Source: Sneathiella sp.
Lineage (GTDB): Bacteria; Pseudomonadota; Alphaproteobacteria; Sneathiellales; Sneathiellaceae
Assembly: GCF_029233945.1 (NCBI RefSeq)
Contig: NZ_JARGOQ010000003.1
Span: 1 to 64,000 of the forward strand
Direction: 5' to 3'
Length of the DNA stretch: 64,000 nucleotides
Part shown: in pieces, positions 26,354 through 36,113 of the stretch
Numbering within the stretch: the first letter of the stretch is position 1
How the letters are laid out: each line of letters opens with the position of its first letter
Position numbers and translations under genes: made by a program
Notes under the pieces: generated by a model
The model's database searches: none
What the model saw: only the letters and a program-made list of their open reading frames with translations
Told to the model about the DNA's origin: nothing

Positions 26354-27706
26354 CTAGGCCGACGCCTCCGCGGGGAGTGGGCTCACGAATTCAAGGCCGA
26401 GAAAATTATCCTGCACCCAGACAACCCGGCTTTTAAGCCCCTCTGAAAAGGCGCGGGAAGATTGCAGGACAAGTTCTGTGCCTTTTGGCAGTTTGCCCTG
26501 CACCCAGACTTTCGCGCCAGAACGGCTATAATCCACCAGGCTGACGTTCATCTTTGTCTCGTTGGTGATGATAAAGCCCGGCCAGTCGATCTTCACCCGT
26601 GGGTGGCGCCGTTTGTTGCTCGTCGCATCCATATGCTCACGATAGACGGGAATATCGCTGTCGGAGAGGCTCGCGAGCTGCCGGGGCCGGTATTTCTTGT
26701 CCAGTTCCCGGCGTTTCAGAACGGATTCATGCAGTTTCTCCGCCTCAAACTCGGGCGGGAACCCCTTGCCCGTCAGCCCGACGGGACGGTTAAACTGTTT
26801 CTTGAACGGGATGCGGACGCCGAAAACCTTTCGCCGGTTCATGGCGATTTTCCCCAGCACGTCCGGCGTGGTCATCTCATCCAGTTTTCCGATGTCTATA
26901 TGAAGGCCCTGCTCGGCGGCGCGGTCAAGCATCCAGCGAAGCGAAATGTCTGAGAGGCGGCTATCTCGACGGCCCCCCACAATATTCTCATGGGAGCCGG
27001 GGAACCAGACCTGCTCAACGGCCTTTGTTGTTGGTGAATGCACGCCGGTCCAGAGGCCCGGCTTGAACCGGCTGCGCCGCTCATCAAGGGCGAGGGCCTG
27101 AAATGCACTCTCGACATTGGCATTGAGTTTGTGATCGTGAAATGTCATCCAGCTTTGCGAAACCCGATGTAGGCCGGGCAGGGGCAGGCCCTGGCTGCCG
27201 ACCGTATCCCAGCAGCCGAGAAAGCGAATTTGCACCGGTTGGGAGGGGAGATGCCCGGCCAGTGACTTTGCGCCTGGCGTATCCAGTGCCTCTTCCGGTA
27301 TCTGGCTGTATTCATAGGCCTCCGGCAGGAGATGCAGCTGATCCGGCGGTAATATGCCAACCTTATCCAGCAGATCCGTCAGCCGCCGGATATTACAGGC
27401 ACCAAGCCCGGCGCCGAAAAGGTAAATCTCGTCCTGCTCGCTGTGATAATTTTGTGAGAGGAACTTATAGTTGTTGAAAATTTCAGCCTTCATGCCGACG
27501 CCGAATGTGCGCTGCATCAGCCGTTTGTGAATGGCGGGTTTTGCATCCAGATCATGGAGATGGCGGAGTTGCTCCTCGCCGGCCTCATTACTCTCGGCGA
27601 TCGAGTGGAAGGCGAGAGTGGCATTGCCCGGCACGCGCCTGTTCCTGCTCCGGAATTGCGGGGCGATCCAGCTGCCGTCACTTAAGACCACTAGTTTTCG
27701 AGCCAT
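26354..27706 (-). CDS. DUF2235 hydrolase-like domain fused to a PilZ domain
   Basis: About 450 residues. The N-terminal two-thirds resembles DUF2235 (the Tle1-like alpha/beta hydrolase group): KLVVLSDGSW, DEIYLFGAGLGACNIRRLTD (a nucleophile-elbow-like GAGLGA with Ala in place of the usual Ser), RFLGCWDTVGSQGLPLPG, and EQVWFPGSHENIVGG. The C-terminal about 80 residues look like PilZ, starting KRRHPRVKIDWPGFI with DYSRSGAKVWV, though the RxxxR and D/NxSxxG residues should be checked. PilZ binds cyclic-di-GMP, so the activity may be c-di-GMP-controlled. ATG at 27706 chosen; six more codons are open upstream. Confidence 0.75.
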   Translation of the reverse strand: MARKLVVLSDGSWIAPQFRSRNRRVPGNATLAFHSIAESNEAGEEQLRHLHDLDAKPAIHKRLMQRTFGVGMKAEIFNNYKFLSQNYHSEQDEIYLFGAGLGACNIRRLTDLLDKVGILPPDQLHLLPEAYEYSQIPEEALDTPGAKSLAGHLPSQPVQIRFLGCWDTVGSQGLPLPGLHRVSQSWMTFHDHKLNANVESAFQALALDERRSRFKPGLWTGVHSPTTKAVEQVWFPGSHENIVGGRRDSRLSDISLRWMLDRAAEQGLHIDIGKLDEMTTPDVLGKIAMNRRKVFGVRIPFKKQFNRPVGLTGKGFPPEFEAEKLHESVLKRRELDKKYRPRQLASLSDSDIPVYREHMDATSNKRRHPRVKIDWPGFIITNETKMNVSLVDYSRSGAKVWVQGKLPKGTELVLQSSRAFSEGLKSRVVWVQDNFLGLEFVSPLPAEASA

Positions 27707-27999
27707 AACCTTCCCTCTGTCAGCCATATAATTATAGCATGGCGAGTGTCACGGGCAGCCTTATCGTCAATGTCCGCAACGAAATCATACATTTTCAGAT
27801 TATACAGCGGCACTCCCTGCCTTAAATGCCAGAAACATTGTAAACGTATTTCGGTGCTTCGTTCTATGAAAAAATGCGTTATTTGCGAAGCTGATTGGCA
27901 GGGAAGTGCCGTGACAGGGATGAGGGAAATCTCGGAGAAAGTCGCTGAAGAGTTAAAGAAATCTCAGTAGTGGATTGACTTCATTGAGGAAATTTCCGG

Positions 28000-28605
28000 T
28001 CAGGCGATTTCCTCGGCGTCTTCATAGGGTTCGAAGTCGCCCGGATAGTCCTCATAGTCACGGTCGGGTTTTTGACCGCCGGCCCGGCCAACTTTTTTCT
28101 CAAGGTCTTTCAGCTCAATGAAGAAATCAGCCTGGCGGCGCAGCTCATCGGCGATCATGGGGGGTTGTGATTTTACCGTGCTGACGACAGTGACACGGAC
28201 GCCTTGCCGCTGGATCGATTCAACCAGCCGGCGGAAGTCGCCATCGCCGGAGAACAGCACCGCATGGTCGATATGCTTCGCCAGTTCCATCATGTCGATG
28301 GCCAGCTCGATATCCATATTTCCCTTGTATTTGCGCCGACCTGTCGAATCCGTGAATTCCTTGGTCGGCTTCGTCACCATGGTATAGCCGTTATAGTCGA
28401 GCCAGTCGACGAGGGGGCGAATAGGGGAATATTCCTGATCTTCAATCAGTGCGGTATAATAGAAAGCACGGACCAGACGACCTTCTGCGGCGAATTCGCC
28501 GAGTAATCTTTTATAATCGATGTCAAAACCGAGCGCCCGGGCGGCCGCATACAAATTGGAGCCATCGATGAAAAGAGCAATTCGCTCTTCGGAGTAAAAA
28601 GGCAT
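28000..28605 (-). CDS. LabA/DUF88-type NYN domain protein
   Basis: 201 residues of the NYN (PIN-like) nuclease family: the first acidic motif is IALFIDGSNLYAAAR, followed by YKGNMDIELAIDMMELA and VLFSGDGDFRRLVESIQRQG, which supply the conserved metal-binding aspartates. Members are thought to act on RNA. The C-terminus is acidic and Tyr-rich (DYEDYPGDFEPYEDAEE). It is a standard neighbour of folK and rpoZ in alphaproteobacteria. Confidence 0.9.
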   Translation of the reverse strand: MPFYSEERIALFIDGSNLYAAARALGFDIDYKRLLGEFAAEGRLVRAFYYTALIEDQEYSPIRPLVDWLDYNGYTMVTKPTKEFTDSTGRRKYKGNMDIELAIDMMELAKHIDHAVLFSGDGDFRRLVESIQRQGVRVTVVSTVKSQPPMIADELRRQADFFIELKDLEKKVGRAGGQKPDRDYEDYPGDFEPYEDAEEIA

Positions 28606-28786
28606 TACGACTTCCGCATTTAGTACTATAAATTAGTTCTTCGTGTGTTCGCTTTCGCTCTCTAACCTTTCATCAATAGCAAAATTATTTGAAATTCTCT
28701 AGATAAGAATTGTATGTCATCGTGGTGATTGTGATGAAATAAAGCGAAAACCGAGGCGTTTTCATGGTTTTTGAGGAAAATTTTAG

Positions 28787-29305
28787 GTGATATTGATTGG
28801 TTTAGGGGCAAATATGCCACATCCGGACTATAGCGATCCGCTAAATACGCTGACAGAGGTGGTGCGCCGTTTTCGCGGTGTCCTTCATGTCGCGCGGCAG
28901 TCCAGCTGGTATCGCTCCGCCCCGGTGCCGGCCTCCGATCAACCGTGGTTTGTAAACGCGGTGCTCGCCGTTGAAACAGACATGTCCGAAGATGATCTGC
29001 TTCAAATGCTGCACAAGATAGAGCGGGATTTCGGTCGCATCCGTCGGCAGCGATGGGAGGCGCGGGTCCTCGATCTTGATCTGCTCGCCTATCATGACCG
29101 GATCACGGAGAATCAGGACCAACTCGCCGGTCCGGTTCTGCCACATCCCCATATGCAGGAGCGGGCATTCGTTCTCGCGCCGATTCATGAAATCGCGCCG
29201 GGCTGGCGCCATCCGGTGAGTGGTTTGCGGGCGTCGGAATTACTCAAAATGCTCCCCTCGGAGCAGCCGTTTGACATTGTCGGGCCGGACGATATCTCCT
29301 GCTGA
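28787..29305 (+). CDS. folK: 6-hydroxymethyl-7,8-dihydropterin pyrophosphokinase
   Basis: 172 residues with HPPK motifs: ILIGLGAN at the N-terminus, WYRSAPVPASDQPWFVNAV, and RWEARVLDLDLLAY followed by LPHPHMQERAFVLAPIHEIA. It transfers pyrophosphate from ATP to 6-hydroxymethyl-dihydropterin in folate synthesis. The start is a GTG at 28787. FolB and FolP genes are not next to it here. Confidence 0.95.
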   Translation: MILIGLGANMPHPDYSDPLNTLTEVVRRFRGVLHVARQSSWYRSAPVPASDQPWFVNAVLAVETDMSEDDLLQMLHKIERDFGRIRRQRWEARVLDLDLLAYHDRITENQDQLAGPVLPHPHMQERAFVLAPIHEIAPGWRHPVSGLRASELLKMLPSEQPFDIVGPDDISC

Positions 29306-29432
29306 TGCGTAAAAGCGACGAAATGGCTTGAAAGTGCCATATTCTGGCGGCTTTTTATGTCAGTTTAACTTGCTATCCGCGGCGCAAACGCATATGTAAT
29401 AAACAAATCACAGACAATTGGAGTTACTGTAA

Positions 29433-29837
29433 ATGGCACGCGTCACTGTTGAAGATTGCGTTGAAAGAGTTCCGAACCGTTTCGAGATCGTTCTGCTGGC
29501 GGCCCGCCGGGCACGGGAAATCGCTGCGGGTTCGATGCTGACTGTCGACCGGGACAATGACAAGAACCCGGTCGTTTCCCTTCGCGAGATCGGCGATGGC
29601 ACGATTGAACTGGATGAACTGAAGGATAGTCTTGTGCATTCGCTGCAGCGCCGCGTTGAGGTTGATGAGCCTGAAGAAGACAACATGGCCGCCCTGATGA
29701 GCGCCAGTAACGAATGGGCCGGTGTTATTCAGGAGAATACCGCCGTTGATACTTTTTCAGCCGATGAAGTCGGGGCAACGGATGGGGATGCGCCGGCAGC
29801 AGAAACGAATGCCGATGAACCCCAAGCTGAGGACTGA
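29433..29837 (+). CDS. rpoZ: RNA polymerase omega subunit
   Basis: 134 residues. The N-terminal 70 are the conserved omega fold ([33 protein letters not shown]); the rest is an acidic, Ala/Glu/Asp-rich tail, as in many alphaproteobacterial omegas. It helps assemble RNA polymerase and forms part of a ppGpp site. The adjacency to rel fits stringent-response control. Confidence 0.96.
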   Translation: MARVTVEDCVERVPNRFEIVLLAARRAREIAAGSMLTVDRDNDKNPVVSLREIGDGTIELDELKDSLVHSLQRRVEVDEPEEDNMAALMSASNEWAGVIQENTAVDTFSADEVGATDGDAPAAETNADEPQAED

Positions 29838-29854
29838 TTGCAACACAGGTAAAA

Positions 29855-29894
29855 CCCGGCATTTACAACTCGTATATGAGACAAAAATGCCGGG
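29855..29894. terminator. Inverted repeat after rpoZ, possible weak terminator
   Basis: A 10-bp perfect stem, CCCGGCATTT with AAATGCCGGG, and a 20-base loop that itself contains a small CTC/GAG hairpin. No T-run follows on the plus strand, while the minus strand has TTTTA. It may modulate rpoZ-rel read-through. Confidence 0.4.
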
Positions 29895-29990
29895 ATCGGC
29901 GAGTTTGAGTATCAAAGCAGACCACACTGGATTTTTCAGTATTATATGTCAGCAGGAGGGGAGCGGCAGTTGCCGATCCCGTAATCGCTG

Positions 29991-32144
29991 ATGCTTCGCC
30001 AGGTTGAACTTGTTGATCGCGTTTTAAGTTATGATCCGCAAGCCGATGAGGATCTTCTCAATCGGGCGTATATTTTCACCATCAAGGCGCATGGCAGCCA
30101 GGTGCGCGCGTCGGGCGATCCCTATTTTTCCCATCCCATCGAAGTCGCCGGTATCCTGACCGAGCTGAAGCTCGACACGGCAACCATTGTGACCGCCCTT
30201 TTGCATGACACGATTGAGGATACGGTCGCCACCAAAGAGCAGATCGAAGAGACGTTCGGCAGCGAGATTGCCGGGCTCGTCGATGGGGTGACCAAGCTCT
30301 CGCAGATTGAGCTGCAGTCGGACCAGACCAAGCAGGGGGAGAATTTCCGCAAACTCCTTCTGGCGATGTCCAACGACATTCGCGTGCTTCTGGTCAAGCT
30401 GGCCGACCGGCTGCATAACATGCGGACCCTGCATTTCATCAAGAACCCGGAAAAGCGCAAGCGGATCGCCACCGAGACGATGGAGATTTATGCGCCGCTG
30501 GCTGAGCGGATCGGCATGCAGGGTTTCCGCGATGATCTGGAAGACCTTGCCTTTATCGAGCTGAATAACGAGGCCCGGAACTCGATCAAGCGGCGGCTGG
30601 AATATTTGCGCGAGGAAGGCGAGGATCTGGTCGAGCGGATCGTCGAGGAGCTGGAAAAGGATGTCAGGTCGGACAATGTTGTCGCGGAAATCTACGGTCG
30701 GGAAAAACGGTTTTACTCGATCTGGCGCAAGATGGAGAAAAACAATGTCTCCTTCGAGCAACTGGCCGATATCATCGCCTTTCGTATCGTCGTGGAGACG
30801 GTGGAGGAATGCTACCATGTGCTCGGTATCCTGCATGCGAAATATTCCATGGTGCCGGGGCGCTTCAAGGATTATATCTCCATCCCGAAGCGCAATAATT
30901 ACCGCTCCCTCCATACAACGGTTATCGGGCCGGAAAAACAGCGCATCGAAGTACAGATCCGTACAAGAGAGATGCATGAGACCAATGAGTATGGTGTTGC
31001 GGCACACTGGCAGTACAAGGAAAGCCTCCAGAATGTAAAGGAGGGCAAGCAGTACCGCTGGCTTCGCGAATTGCTGGAAATTCTGGAAAATACGGTCGAT
31101 CCGGACGAGTTCCTGGAACACACGAAACTCAGTATGTTCCAGGATCAGGTGTTCTGCTTCACGCCCAAGGGCGATTTGATATCGTTGCCGCAGGGCAGTA
31201 GCCCCGTCGATTTTGCCTATGCGGTGCATACGGATGTCGGCAATACCTGCGTCGGTGCGAAGATCAACAGCCGTCAGGCACCGCTCCGGACACCGCTCAG
31301 GAACGGCGATCAGGTCGAGATACTACGGTCCAAAAACCAGACGCCGTCACCAACTTGGGAAAGTTTTGTGGTGAGCGGCAAGGCACGTTCCGCCATTCGT
31401 CGTTTTACCCGGATGAAGCAGCGCGGCCAGTATATCGAGCTTGGTAAGGCGATTGCGGAAAAGGCATTTCGTGTCGAAGGAAAACGATTTGCAGAGAAGG
31501 CATTACAGACCGCTGTTAAAGTCTGGAATCAGGAAAGTACTGCCGATGTCTATTATATGCTCGGCGATGGCTCCCATACCGGCAGGCAGTTGATAGATGT
31601 TATCTTTCCCGGCGAGACCCGCAAGCGCGAGGAAGATAATGTCGTTCCGCTCAACCGGGGCAAATCAAAGTCGGAGCGCGGCAAGAAGCAGCATTCCATT
31701 CCCATTCGCGGCCTGATCCCCGGCATGGCCATGCATCTTGCGGGCTGTTGTCATCCGCTTCCCGGTGATCGCATTGTCGGGATTGTGAGTACGGGGCGCG
31801 GCGTGACAATCCATACCATCGATTGCGATACGCTGGAGCAGTTCGCCGAGGTGCCGGAGCGCTGGCTCGATGTGAGCTGGGATGAGGAAAATCAGCAGGC
31901 CGCCCTTCCCGTTGGCCGAATTTCGATTATTATGGCGAACGAGCCCGGTGCACTTTCCGGGATCACCTCGACGATTGCGTCTAATAACGGCAACATAAAC
32001 AATTTATCTATCGTCAACCGGAGTCAGGATTTTTTCGAAATGCTGATCGATATTCAGGTCAAGGATGTCCGCCATCTGACCAATATTATTGCGGCGCTGC
32101 GGGCTGATCCGGTGATCAGCTCCGTGGAAAGATCGGCCGGCTAG
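29991..32144 (+). CDS. rel: Bifunctional (p)ppGpp synthetase/hydrolase
   Basis: 717 residues in the RelA/SpoT order. The HD hydrolase is intact (ATIVTALLHDTIEDT, LADRLHNMRTL), followed by the synthetase (GREKRFYSIWRKME, RNNYRSLHTTV, and EVQIRTREMHETNEYGVAAH). A TGS domain (LISLPQGSSPVDFAYAVHTD) and a C-terminal ACT domain (IIMANEPGALSGITSTIASN) follow. It makes and degrades the alarmone. As is usual in alphaproteobacteria, this is likely the single long Rsh enzyme. Confidence 0.96.
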   Translation: MLRQVELVDRVLSYDPQADEDLLNRAYIFTIKAHGSQVRASGDPYFSHPIEVAGILTELKLDTATIVTALLHDTIEDTVATKEQIEETFGSEIAGLVDGVTKLSQIELQSDQTKQGENFRKLLLAMSNDIRVLLVKLADRLHNMRTLHFIKNPEKRKRIATETMEIYAPLAERIGMQGFRDDLEDLAFIELNNEARNSIKRRLEYLREEGEDLVERIVEELEKDVRSDNVVAEIYGREKRFYSIWRKMEKNNVSFEQLADIIAFRIVVETVEECYHVLGILHAKYSMVPGRFKDYISIPKRNNYRSLHTTVIGPEKQRIEVQIRTREMHETNEYGVAAHWQYKESLQNVKEGKQYRWLRELLEILENTVDPDEFLEHTKLSMFQDQVFCFTPKGDLISLPQGSSPVDFAYAVHTDVGNTCVGAKINSRQAPLRTPLRNGDQVEILRSKNQTPSPTWESFVVSGKARSAIRRFTRMKQRGQYIELGKAIAEKAFRVEGKRFAEKALQTAVKVWNQESTADVYYMLGDGSHTGRQLIDVIFPGETRKREEDNVVPLNRGKSKSERGKKQHSIPIRGLIPGMAMHLAGCCHPLPGDRIVGIVSTGRGVTIHTIDCDTLEQFAEVPERWLDVSWDEENQQAALPVGRISIIMANEPGALSGITSTIASNNGNINNLSIVNRSQDFFEMLIDIQVKDVRHLTNIIAALRADPVISSVERSAG

Positions 32145-32173
32145 TCTGATTGGGCCAAAGAGAAGAGGGAACT

Positions 32174-32761
32174 ATGAAAGAGGAAGAAATCCTGTCCCAT
32201 TTCCGGGAAACGGATGCTTTACTGGAAGGGCATTTCCTGCTGAGCTCAGGCTTGCATTCGGATCGTTACCTGCAATGTGCCAAGGTGCTGATGTATCCGG
32301 ACCGGGCGGCAGCACTCTGCCGGGCGCTGGCGGATAAGGTTGAGGCGGCTCTTGGTGAGAAGGCGGCGGACATTGTGGTCGCGCCGGCCATGGGCGGGAT
32401 TATCGTCGGATATGAACTGGCGCGACAACTGGGCGTGCCCGGTATCTTTACCGAACGGGAGAACGGCGAGTTTACGCTGCGCCGCGGGTTTCATCTCGCG
32501 CCGGGTGCGCGGGTGATCATGTCTGAGGATATTGTCACGACAGGTAAATCCAGCCGTGAATGCATTGAGGCAATCCGCGCGGCAGGCGGGGAGGTGGTTG
32601 GGGCAACCTGCCTGATCGACCGCTCCAACGGAAGTGCCGATGTCGGGGTTCCGCTGGTTTCTTTGATGAAAATGGATGTGAAAACTTTTGAGGCCGATAA
32701 AATACCGCCGGAGCTTGCCGCGACACCGGCCATAAAACCGGGTAGCCGCAATCTCAAATAG
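32174..32761 (+). CDS. pyrE: Orotate phosphoribosyltransferase
   Basis: About 195 residues from the ATG at 32174 (GAGGGAAC upstream). Motifs: HFLLSSGLHSDRYLQCAKVL, VVAPAMGGIIVGYELAR, and the PRPP loop RVIMSEDIVTTGKSSRE. It converts orotate and PRPP to OMP in pyrimidine synthesis. The downstream genes follow closely on the same strand. Confidence 0.95.
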   Translation: MKEEEILSHFRETDALLEGHFLLSSGLHSDRYLQCAKVLMYPDRAAALCRALADKVEAALGEKAADIVVAPAMGGIIVGYELARQLGVPGIFTERENGEFTLRRGFHLAPGARVIMSEDIVTTGKSSRECIEAIRAAGGEVVGATCLIDRSNGSADVGVPLVSLMKMDVKTFEADKIPPELAATPAIKPGSRNLK

Positions 32762-32782
32762 TCTAACGTGAGTGCCACCTGA

Positions 32783-33403
32783 ATGTTCCGCCGACGCCAG
32801 AAAACAACAAGAATGAAACAGCTAACTGATTTTGTCTGGCCGGCGATCGGGTTCCGCCGCTCGTCCAAATATGTCGGCTATCGACTTGTTCGCCTGAATG
32901 GCTCCCCTTATAGCCTGGCGGCCGGTTTTGCCTTCGGGGCGGCGGTTTCCTTCACGCCCTTTGTCGGGCTGCATTTCGTTTTAAGTGCGCTTCTGGCATG
33001 GATCTTCCGGGCGAGCATACTGGCTTCCGCCCTTGGAACAGCGGTCGGCAATCCCTGGACCTTTCCCTTTATCTGGACCATGCTGTATCAGACCGGGCGC
33101 TGGATTTTAGGAAATGAACCCGGCAATGCGGAGCTTTCCGATGCCAGCTTCAAGGCCTTCTTTGACGGCGTCCTGGCGGGCCATTGGGGCCAGGTTTCGC
33201 ATATTTTCTATGAAATTATTCATCCGATGCTGTTTTCCTTCCTGCCGATCTCCATATTTGTCTGGATCATTTTTTTCTATCCATTGCAGGGATTGATCCG
33301 TAGATTTCAAGAGAAACGGGCGCAGTTAATCCTGAAGGCACGGGCCCGAAAGGCAAACAGGCAGATTGCAAGCGGGAAGAAGTTGGGAGTAACGGAGAAA
33401 TGA
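32783..33403 (+). CDS. DUF2062 membrane protein
   Basis: 206 residues. The DUF2062 core includes [40 protein letters not shown] and [20 protein letters not shown], forming two to three transmembrane helices, with a third hydrophobic segment near 150-170. The C-terminus is basic. Function unknown; overlaps pdxJ by four bases (ATGA), so it belongs to the pyrE-pdxJ-acpS-lepB-rnc-era operon. Confidence 0.88.
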   Translation: MFRRRQKTTRMKQLTDFVWPAIGFRRSSKYVGYRLVRLNGSPYSLAAGFAFGAAVSFTPFVGLHFVLSALLAWIFRASILASALGTAVGNPWTFPFIWTMLYQTGRWILGNEPGNAELSDASFKAFFDGVLAGHWGQVSHIFYEIIHPMLFSFLPISIFVWIIFFYPLQGLIRRFQEKRAQLILKARARKANRQIASGKKLGVTEK

Positions 33404-34140
33404 AAAAGTTAAGATTAGGCATAAATATTGATCATGTGGCAACCATCCGCAATGCGCGCGGCGGCGTTCATCCCGACCCGCTGCGGGCAGCGCGGATTGC
33501 GGAGGCTGCGGGTGCGGACGGCATTACCGCGCATCTGCGGGAGGATCGCCGTCATATCAGTGATGGGGATATCACTCGCCTTGCAAAAGAATTGACGATC
33601 CCGCTTAACTTTGAAATGGCCGCGACGAAAGAGATGCTGGACATAGCCCTCAGCCATAAACCGCACGCAAGCTGCCTCGTGCCGGAAAAGCGCGAGGAAC
33701 GGACGACGGAGGGTGGCCTCGATGTGGCGGGCGGGCATAACACATTGCAATATTATGTGGAGAGCCTGAAGGGATCCGGCATTCGCGTTTCCCTGTTTAT
33801 TGAAGCAGATCCAAGACAGATTGAGGCTTCACATAGACTCGGCGCCGATATCGTTGAAATTCACACGGGCGCCTATTGTGATGCGGACGACCCCGCACAG
33901 CGGCAGGCAGAGTTCGATCGTATCCAGAAGGCAGCGGCGCTGGCCGAGGAATTTGGCCTTGAATGCCATGCAGGTCACGGCCTGACCTATGGCACCGTGA
34001 GCCCGATAGCCGCGATCCCGACGATTGTTGAGTTGAACATCGGGCATTTCCTCATTGGTGAAGCGATTTTTTCCGGTCTGGAACCGGCCATGTTAAAGAT
34101 GCGCAAACTGATGGACGACGCCCGTCAGGCCGTGGCCTAG
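33400..34140 (+). CDS. pdxJ: Pyridoxine 5'-phosphate synthase
   Basis: 246 residues with [44 protein letters not shown] and [18 protein letters not shown], the PdxJ TIM-barrel pattern. It joins 1-deoxyxylulose-5-phosphate and 3-amino-acetone phosphate to make pyridoxine 5'-phosphate in the DXP-dependent route to vitamin B6. Confidence 0.97.
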   Translation: MKKLRLGINIDHVATIRNARGGVHPDPLRAARIAEAAGADGITAHLREDRRHISDGDITRLAKELTIPLNFEMAATKEMLDIALSHKPHASCLVPEKREERTTEGGLDVAGGHNTLQYYVESLKGSGIRVSLFIEADPRQIEASHRLGADIVEIHTGAYCDADDPAQRQAEFDRIQKAAALAEEFGLECHAGHGLTYGTVSPIAAIPTIVELNIGHFLIGEAIFSGLEPAMLKMRKLMDDARQAVA

Positions 34141-34156
34141 GGTAAGGCAGGGAGAG

Positions 34157-34567
34157 ATGTCCCGAATAATCGGCCTTGGCAATGATATCATCGACATTCG
34201 GCGGATCGAAAAAACGCTGGACCGGTTCGGGGAGCGTTTCATCAGGCGCATCTATACCGAAGTGGAAATCGCCAAATCGGAACGGCGGCTCAACCGGGTG
34301 GAATCCTACGCCAAAAGATACGCCGCGAAGGAGGCCTGCTCCAAAGCCCTCGGTACCGGATTTCGCCGGGGTGTCTTCTGGAAGGATATGGGGGTTGTCA
34401 ACCTGCCGTCGGGAAAGCCGACAATTGCGCTGACGGGTGGCGCGCTGGCGCAGCTCATACGCATTACACCGCCGGGCATGGTAACTGAAATCCATCTGAC
34501 GATCACAGATGAGCCGCCGCAGGCGCAGGCCATTGTCCTGATTACGGCGATCCCGCAAGAGGAATAG
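34157..34567 (+). CDS. acpS: Holo-[acyl-carrier-protein] synthase
   Basis: 136 residues, AcpS type 4'-phosphopantetheinyl transferase: [20 protein letters not shown] with the first Mg-binding Asp, and [15 protein letters not shown] with the catalytic Glu/Lys. It adds the pantetheine arm to ACP. Sits between pdxJ and lepB, its usual place. Confidence 0.96.
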   Translation: MSRIIGLGNDIIDIRRIEKTLDRFGERFIRRIYTEVEIAKSERRLNRVESYAKRYAAKEACSKALGTGFRRGVFWKDMGVVNLPSGKPTIALTGGALAQLIRITPPGMVTEIHLTITDEPPQAQAIVLITAIPQEE

Positions 34568-34662
34568 GGATAAACACGGAAAAGCGCGGAAAATCGGTTG
34601 CCTGCGCGCCTTGATCGTGCAATTGAATGTTTTTTATTGGTAATTTTTTTGGAAGAGTATTT

Positions 34663-35412
34663 ATGAAGGAAGAAGCGGTGAAGGCCAAGGGCGGAATCGG
34701 GGAAACTATCCGCACGATTATTTATGCGGTGCTGATTGCGGTCGTGATCCGGACCTTTGCTTATGAGCCGTTCAAGATTCCTTCTGAATCGATGCTGCCG
34801 ACCCTGATGATCGGCGATTATCTGTTTGTCTCCAAATACTCATACGGCTATAGCCGCCATTCCTTCCCCTTCAGCCTCGCGCCGATTTCCGGCCGCATTT
34901 TCGAGGAATTGCCAAAGCGCGGGGATGTTGCGGTTTTTAAAAAGCCGATTGGCGAACAGGTTGATTATATCAAGCGGATCATGGGATTACCGGGAGATCA
35001 GCTGCAGATGATCAACGGCGTCCTCTATATTAATGGTACGCCGGTCAAGCGCGAGCGGGTGGAGGATTTCGTCGATCGGGATCGCTTCGGCAATGCCCGT
35101 CGGATCGCCCAATATCGCGAAACCCTGCCAAGCGGGCGAACCTACCTTACATTGGATGAGACGGTGCAGGGCATCATGGACAATACGGACGTCTATACGG
35201 TGCCCGAAAACCATCTCTTTGCCATGGGCGACAACCGCGATAATTCCACGGACAGCCGGTTTTTGACTCATGTCGGCTATGTGCCGGTGGAAAATCTTGT
35301 TGGCCGGGCCGAGATCATCTTTATGTCGCTTGATGGTTCCGCTGAGTGGTACGAGATATGGAAATATCCCACGGCCATTCGCTGGAACCGGATTTTCAAC
35401 TCCCTTAGCTGA
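34663..35412 (+). CDS. lepB: Signal peptidase I
   Basis: About 249 residues. An N-terminal transmembrane helix (TIIYAVLIAVVIRTFAYEPF) leads to the catalytic Ser in PSESMLPTLMIGDYLFV. The catalytic Lys is in YIKRIMGLPGDQL and the box E motif is MGDNRDNSTDSR. It cleaves signal peptides on the periplasmic face. The ATG at 34663 has GGAAGAG six bases before it, better than the ATG at 34627. It overlaps the rnc start by one base. Confidence 0.95.
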   Translation: MKEEAVKAKGGIGETIRTIIYAVLIAVVIRTFAYEPFKIPSESMLPTLMIGDYLFVSKYSYGYSRHSFPFSLAPISGRIFEELPKRGDVAVFKKPIGEQVDYIKRIMGLPGDQLQMINGVLYINGTPVKRERVEDFVDRDRFGNARRIAQYRETLPSGRTYLTLDETVQGIMDNTDVYTVPENHLFAMGDNRDNSTDSRFLTHVGYVPVENLVGRAEIIFMSLDGSAEWYEIWKYPTAIRWNRIFNSLS

Positions 35413-36113
35413 TGTCCGGCCCGGCAAAAAATCCTCAAGAACTGGCGGCCTTGCTCGGCCATGAGTTCAAGGATATTGCCCTTCTGAAGGCAGCGGTGAC
35501 CCATTCCTCCCTGATCAAGGGAAAAGGAAAAAAGACAGAGGGCGAGGATTACGACAGACTTGAATTCCTAGGGGATCGTGTCCTCGGCCTGGTGATCAGT
35601 GAAGAGCTTTTCCGACGGTTCGAGACGGCGGAGGCCGGGCAGCTGTCCCGCCGCTATAATGCGCAAGTCCGCCGCGAAACCCTGGCGGAGATCGCCTTGG
35701 AAATAGGCCTTCAGGACTATATCCACATGGCCGGTGATCTTGCCGCCGCAGGCGGGCGGGAAAATCCGTCCATCCTGGAAGATGTGATGGAGGCAGTGAT
35801 CGCCGCACTCTATCTGGATGGTGGATTTCGCGCCGCACGTAAATTTATAAAATCGAAATGGTGGCCGCGCTTCGATTTTAAGGATGCGTCAAAAAAAGAC
35901 GCGAAATCGGCGCTTCAGGAATTTCTCGCCAAGACGGGCAGGGCACTTCCCTGTTACTCTGTGGTGGAAGAAACAGGGCCGGATCATGACCGCCGCTTCA
36001 AGGTGATGGTGGAGGTAACAGACCATAGTCCTGCAACCGGGTCCGGGTCGTCAAAACGAGCCGCAGAGCAAAGAGCGGCGGCGCAAATGCTAAAGGAATT
36101 AAAAGGTGAGTGA
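35412..36113 (+). CDS. rnc: Ribonuclease III
   Basis: 233 residues. The nuclease signature DRLEFLGDRVLGLVISEELF lies at about residues 44-63, the second metal site is in EDVMEAVIAALYLDGG, and a double-stranded RNA-binding domain fills the C-terminus (SALQEFLAKTGRALPCYSVV, then SSKRAAEQRAAAQMLKEL). It processes rRNA and other structured RNAs. It overlaps era by eight bases. Confidence 0.97.
   Translation: MSGPAKNPQELAALLGHEFKDIALLKAAVTHSSLIKGKGKKTEGEDYDRLEFLGDRVLGLVISEELFRRFETAEAGQLSRRYNAQVRRETLAEIALEIGLQDYIHMAGDLAAAGGRENPSILEDVMEAVIAALYLDGGFRAARKFIKSKWWPRFDFKDASKKDAKSALQEFLAKTGRALPCYSVVEETGPDHDRRFKVMVEVTDHSPATGSGSSKRAAEQRAAAQMLKELKGE

Noticed and set aside
27746-27970. Small Cys-containing ORF between the DUF2235 and LabA genes
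   Set aside because: No good start signal and no family; a shorter start at 27866 is possible but cannot be supported.
30024-31229. 401-codon minus-strand frame inside rel
   Set aside because: Antisense shadow of the HD and synthetase domains.
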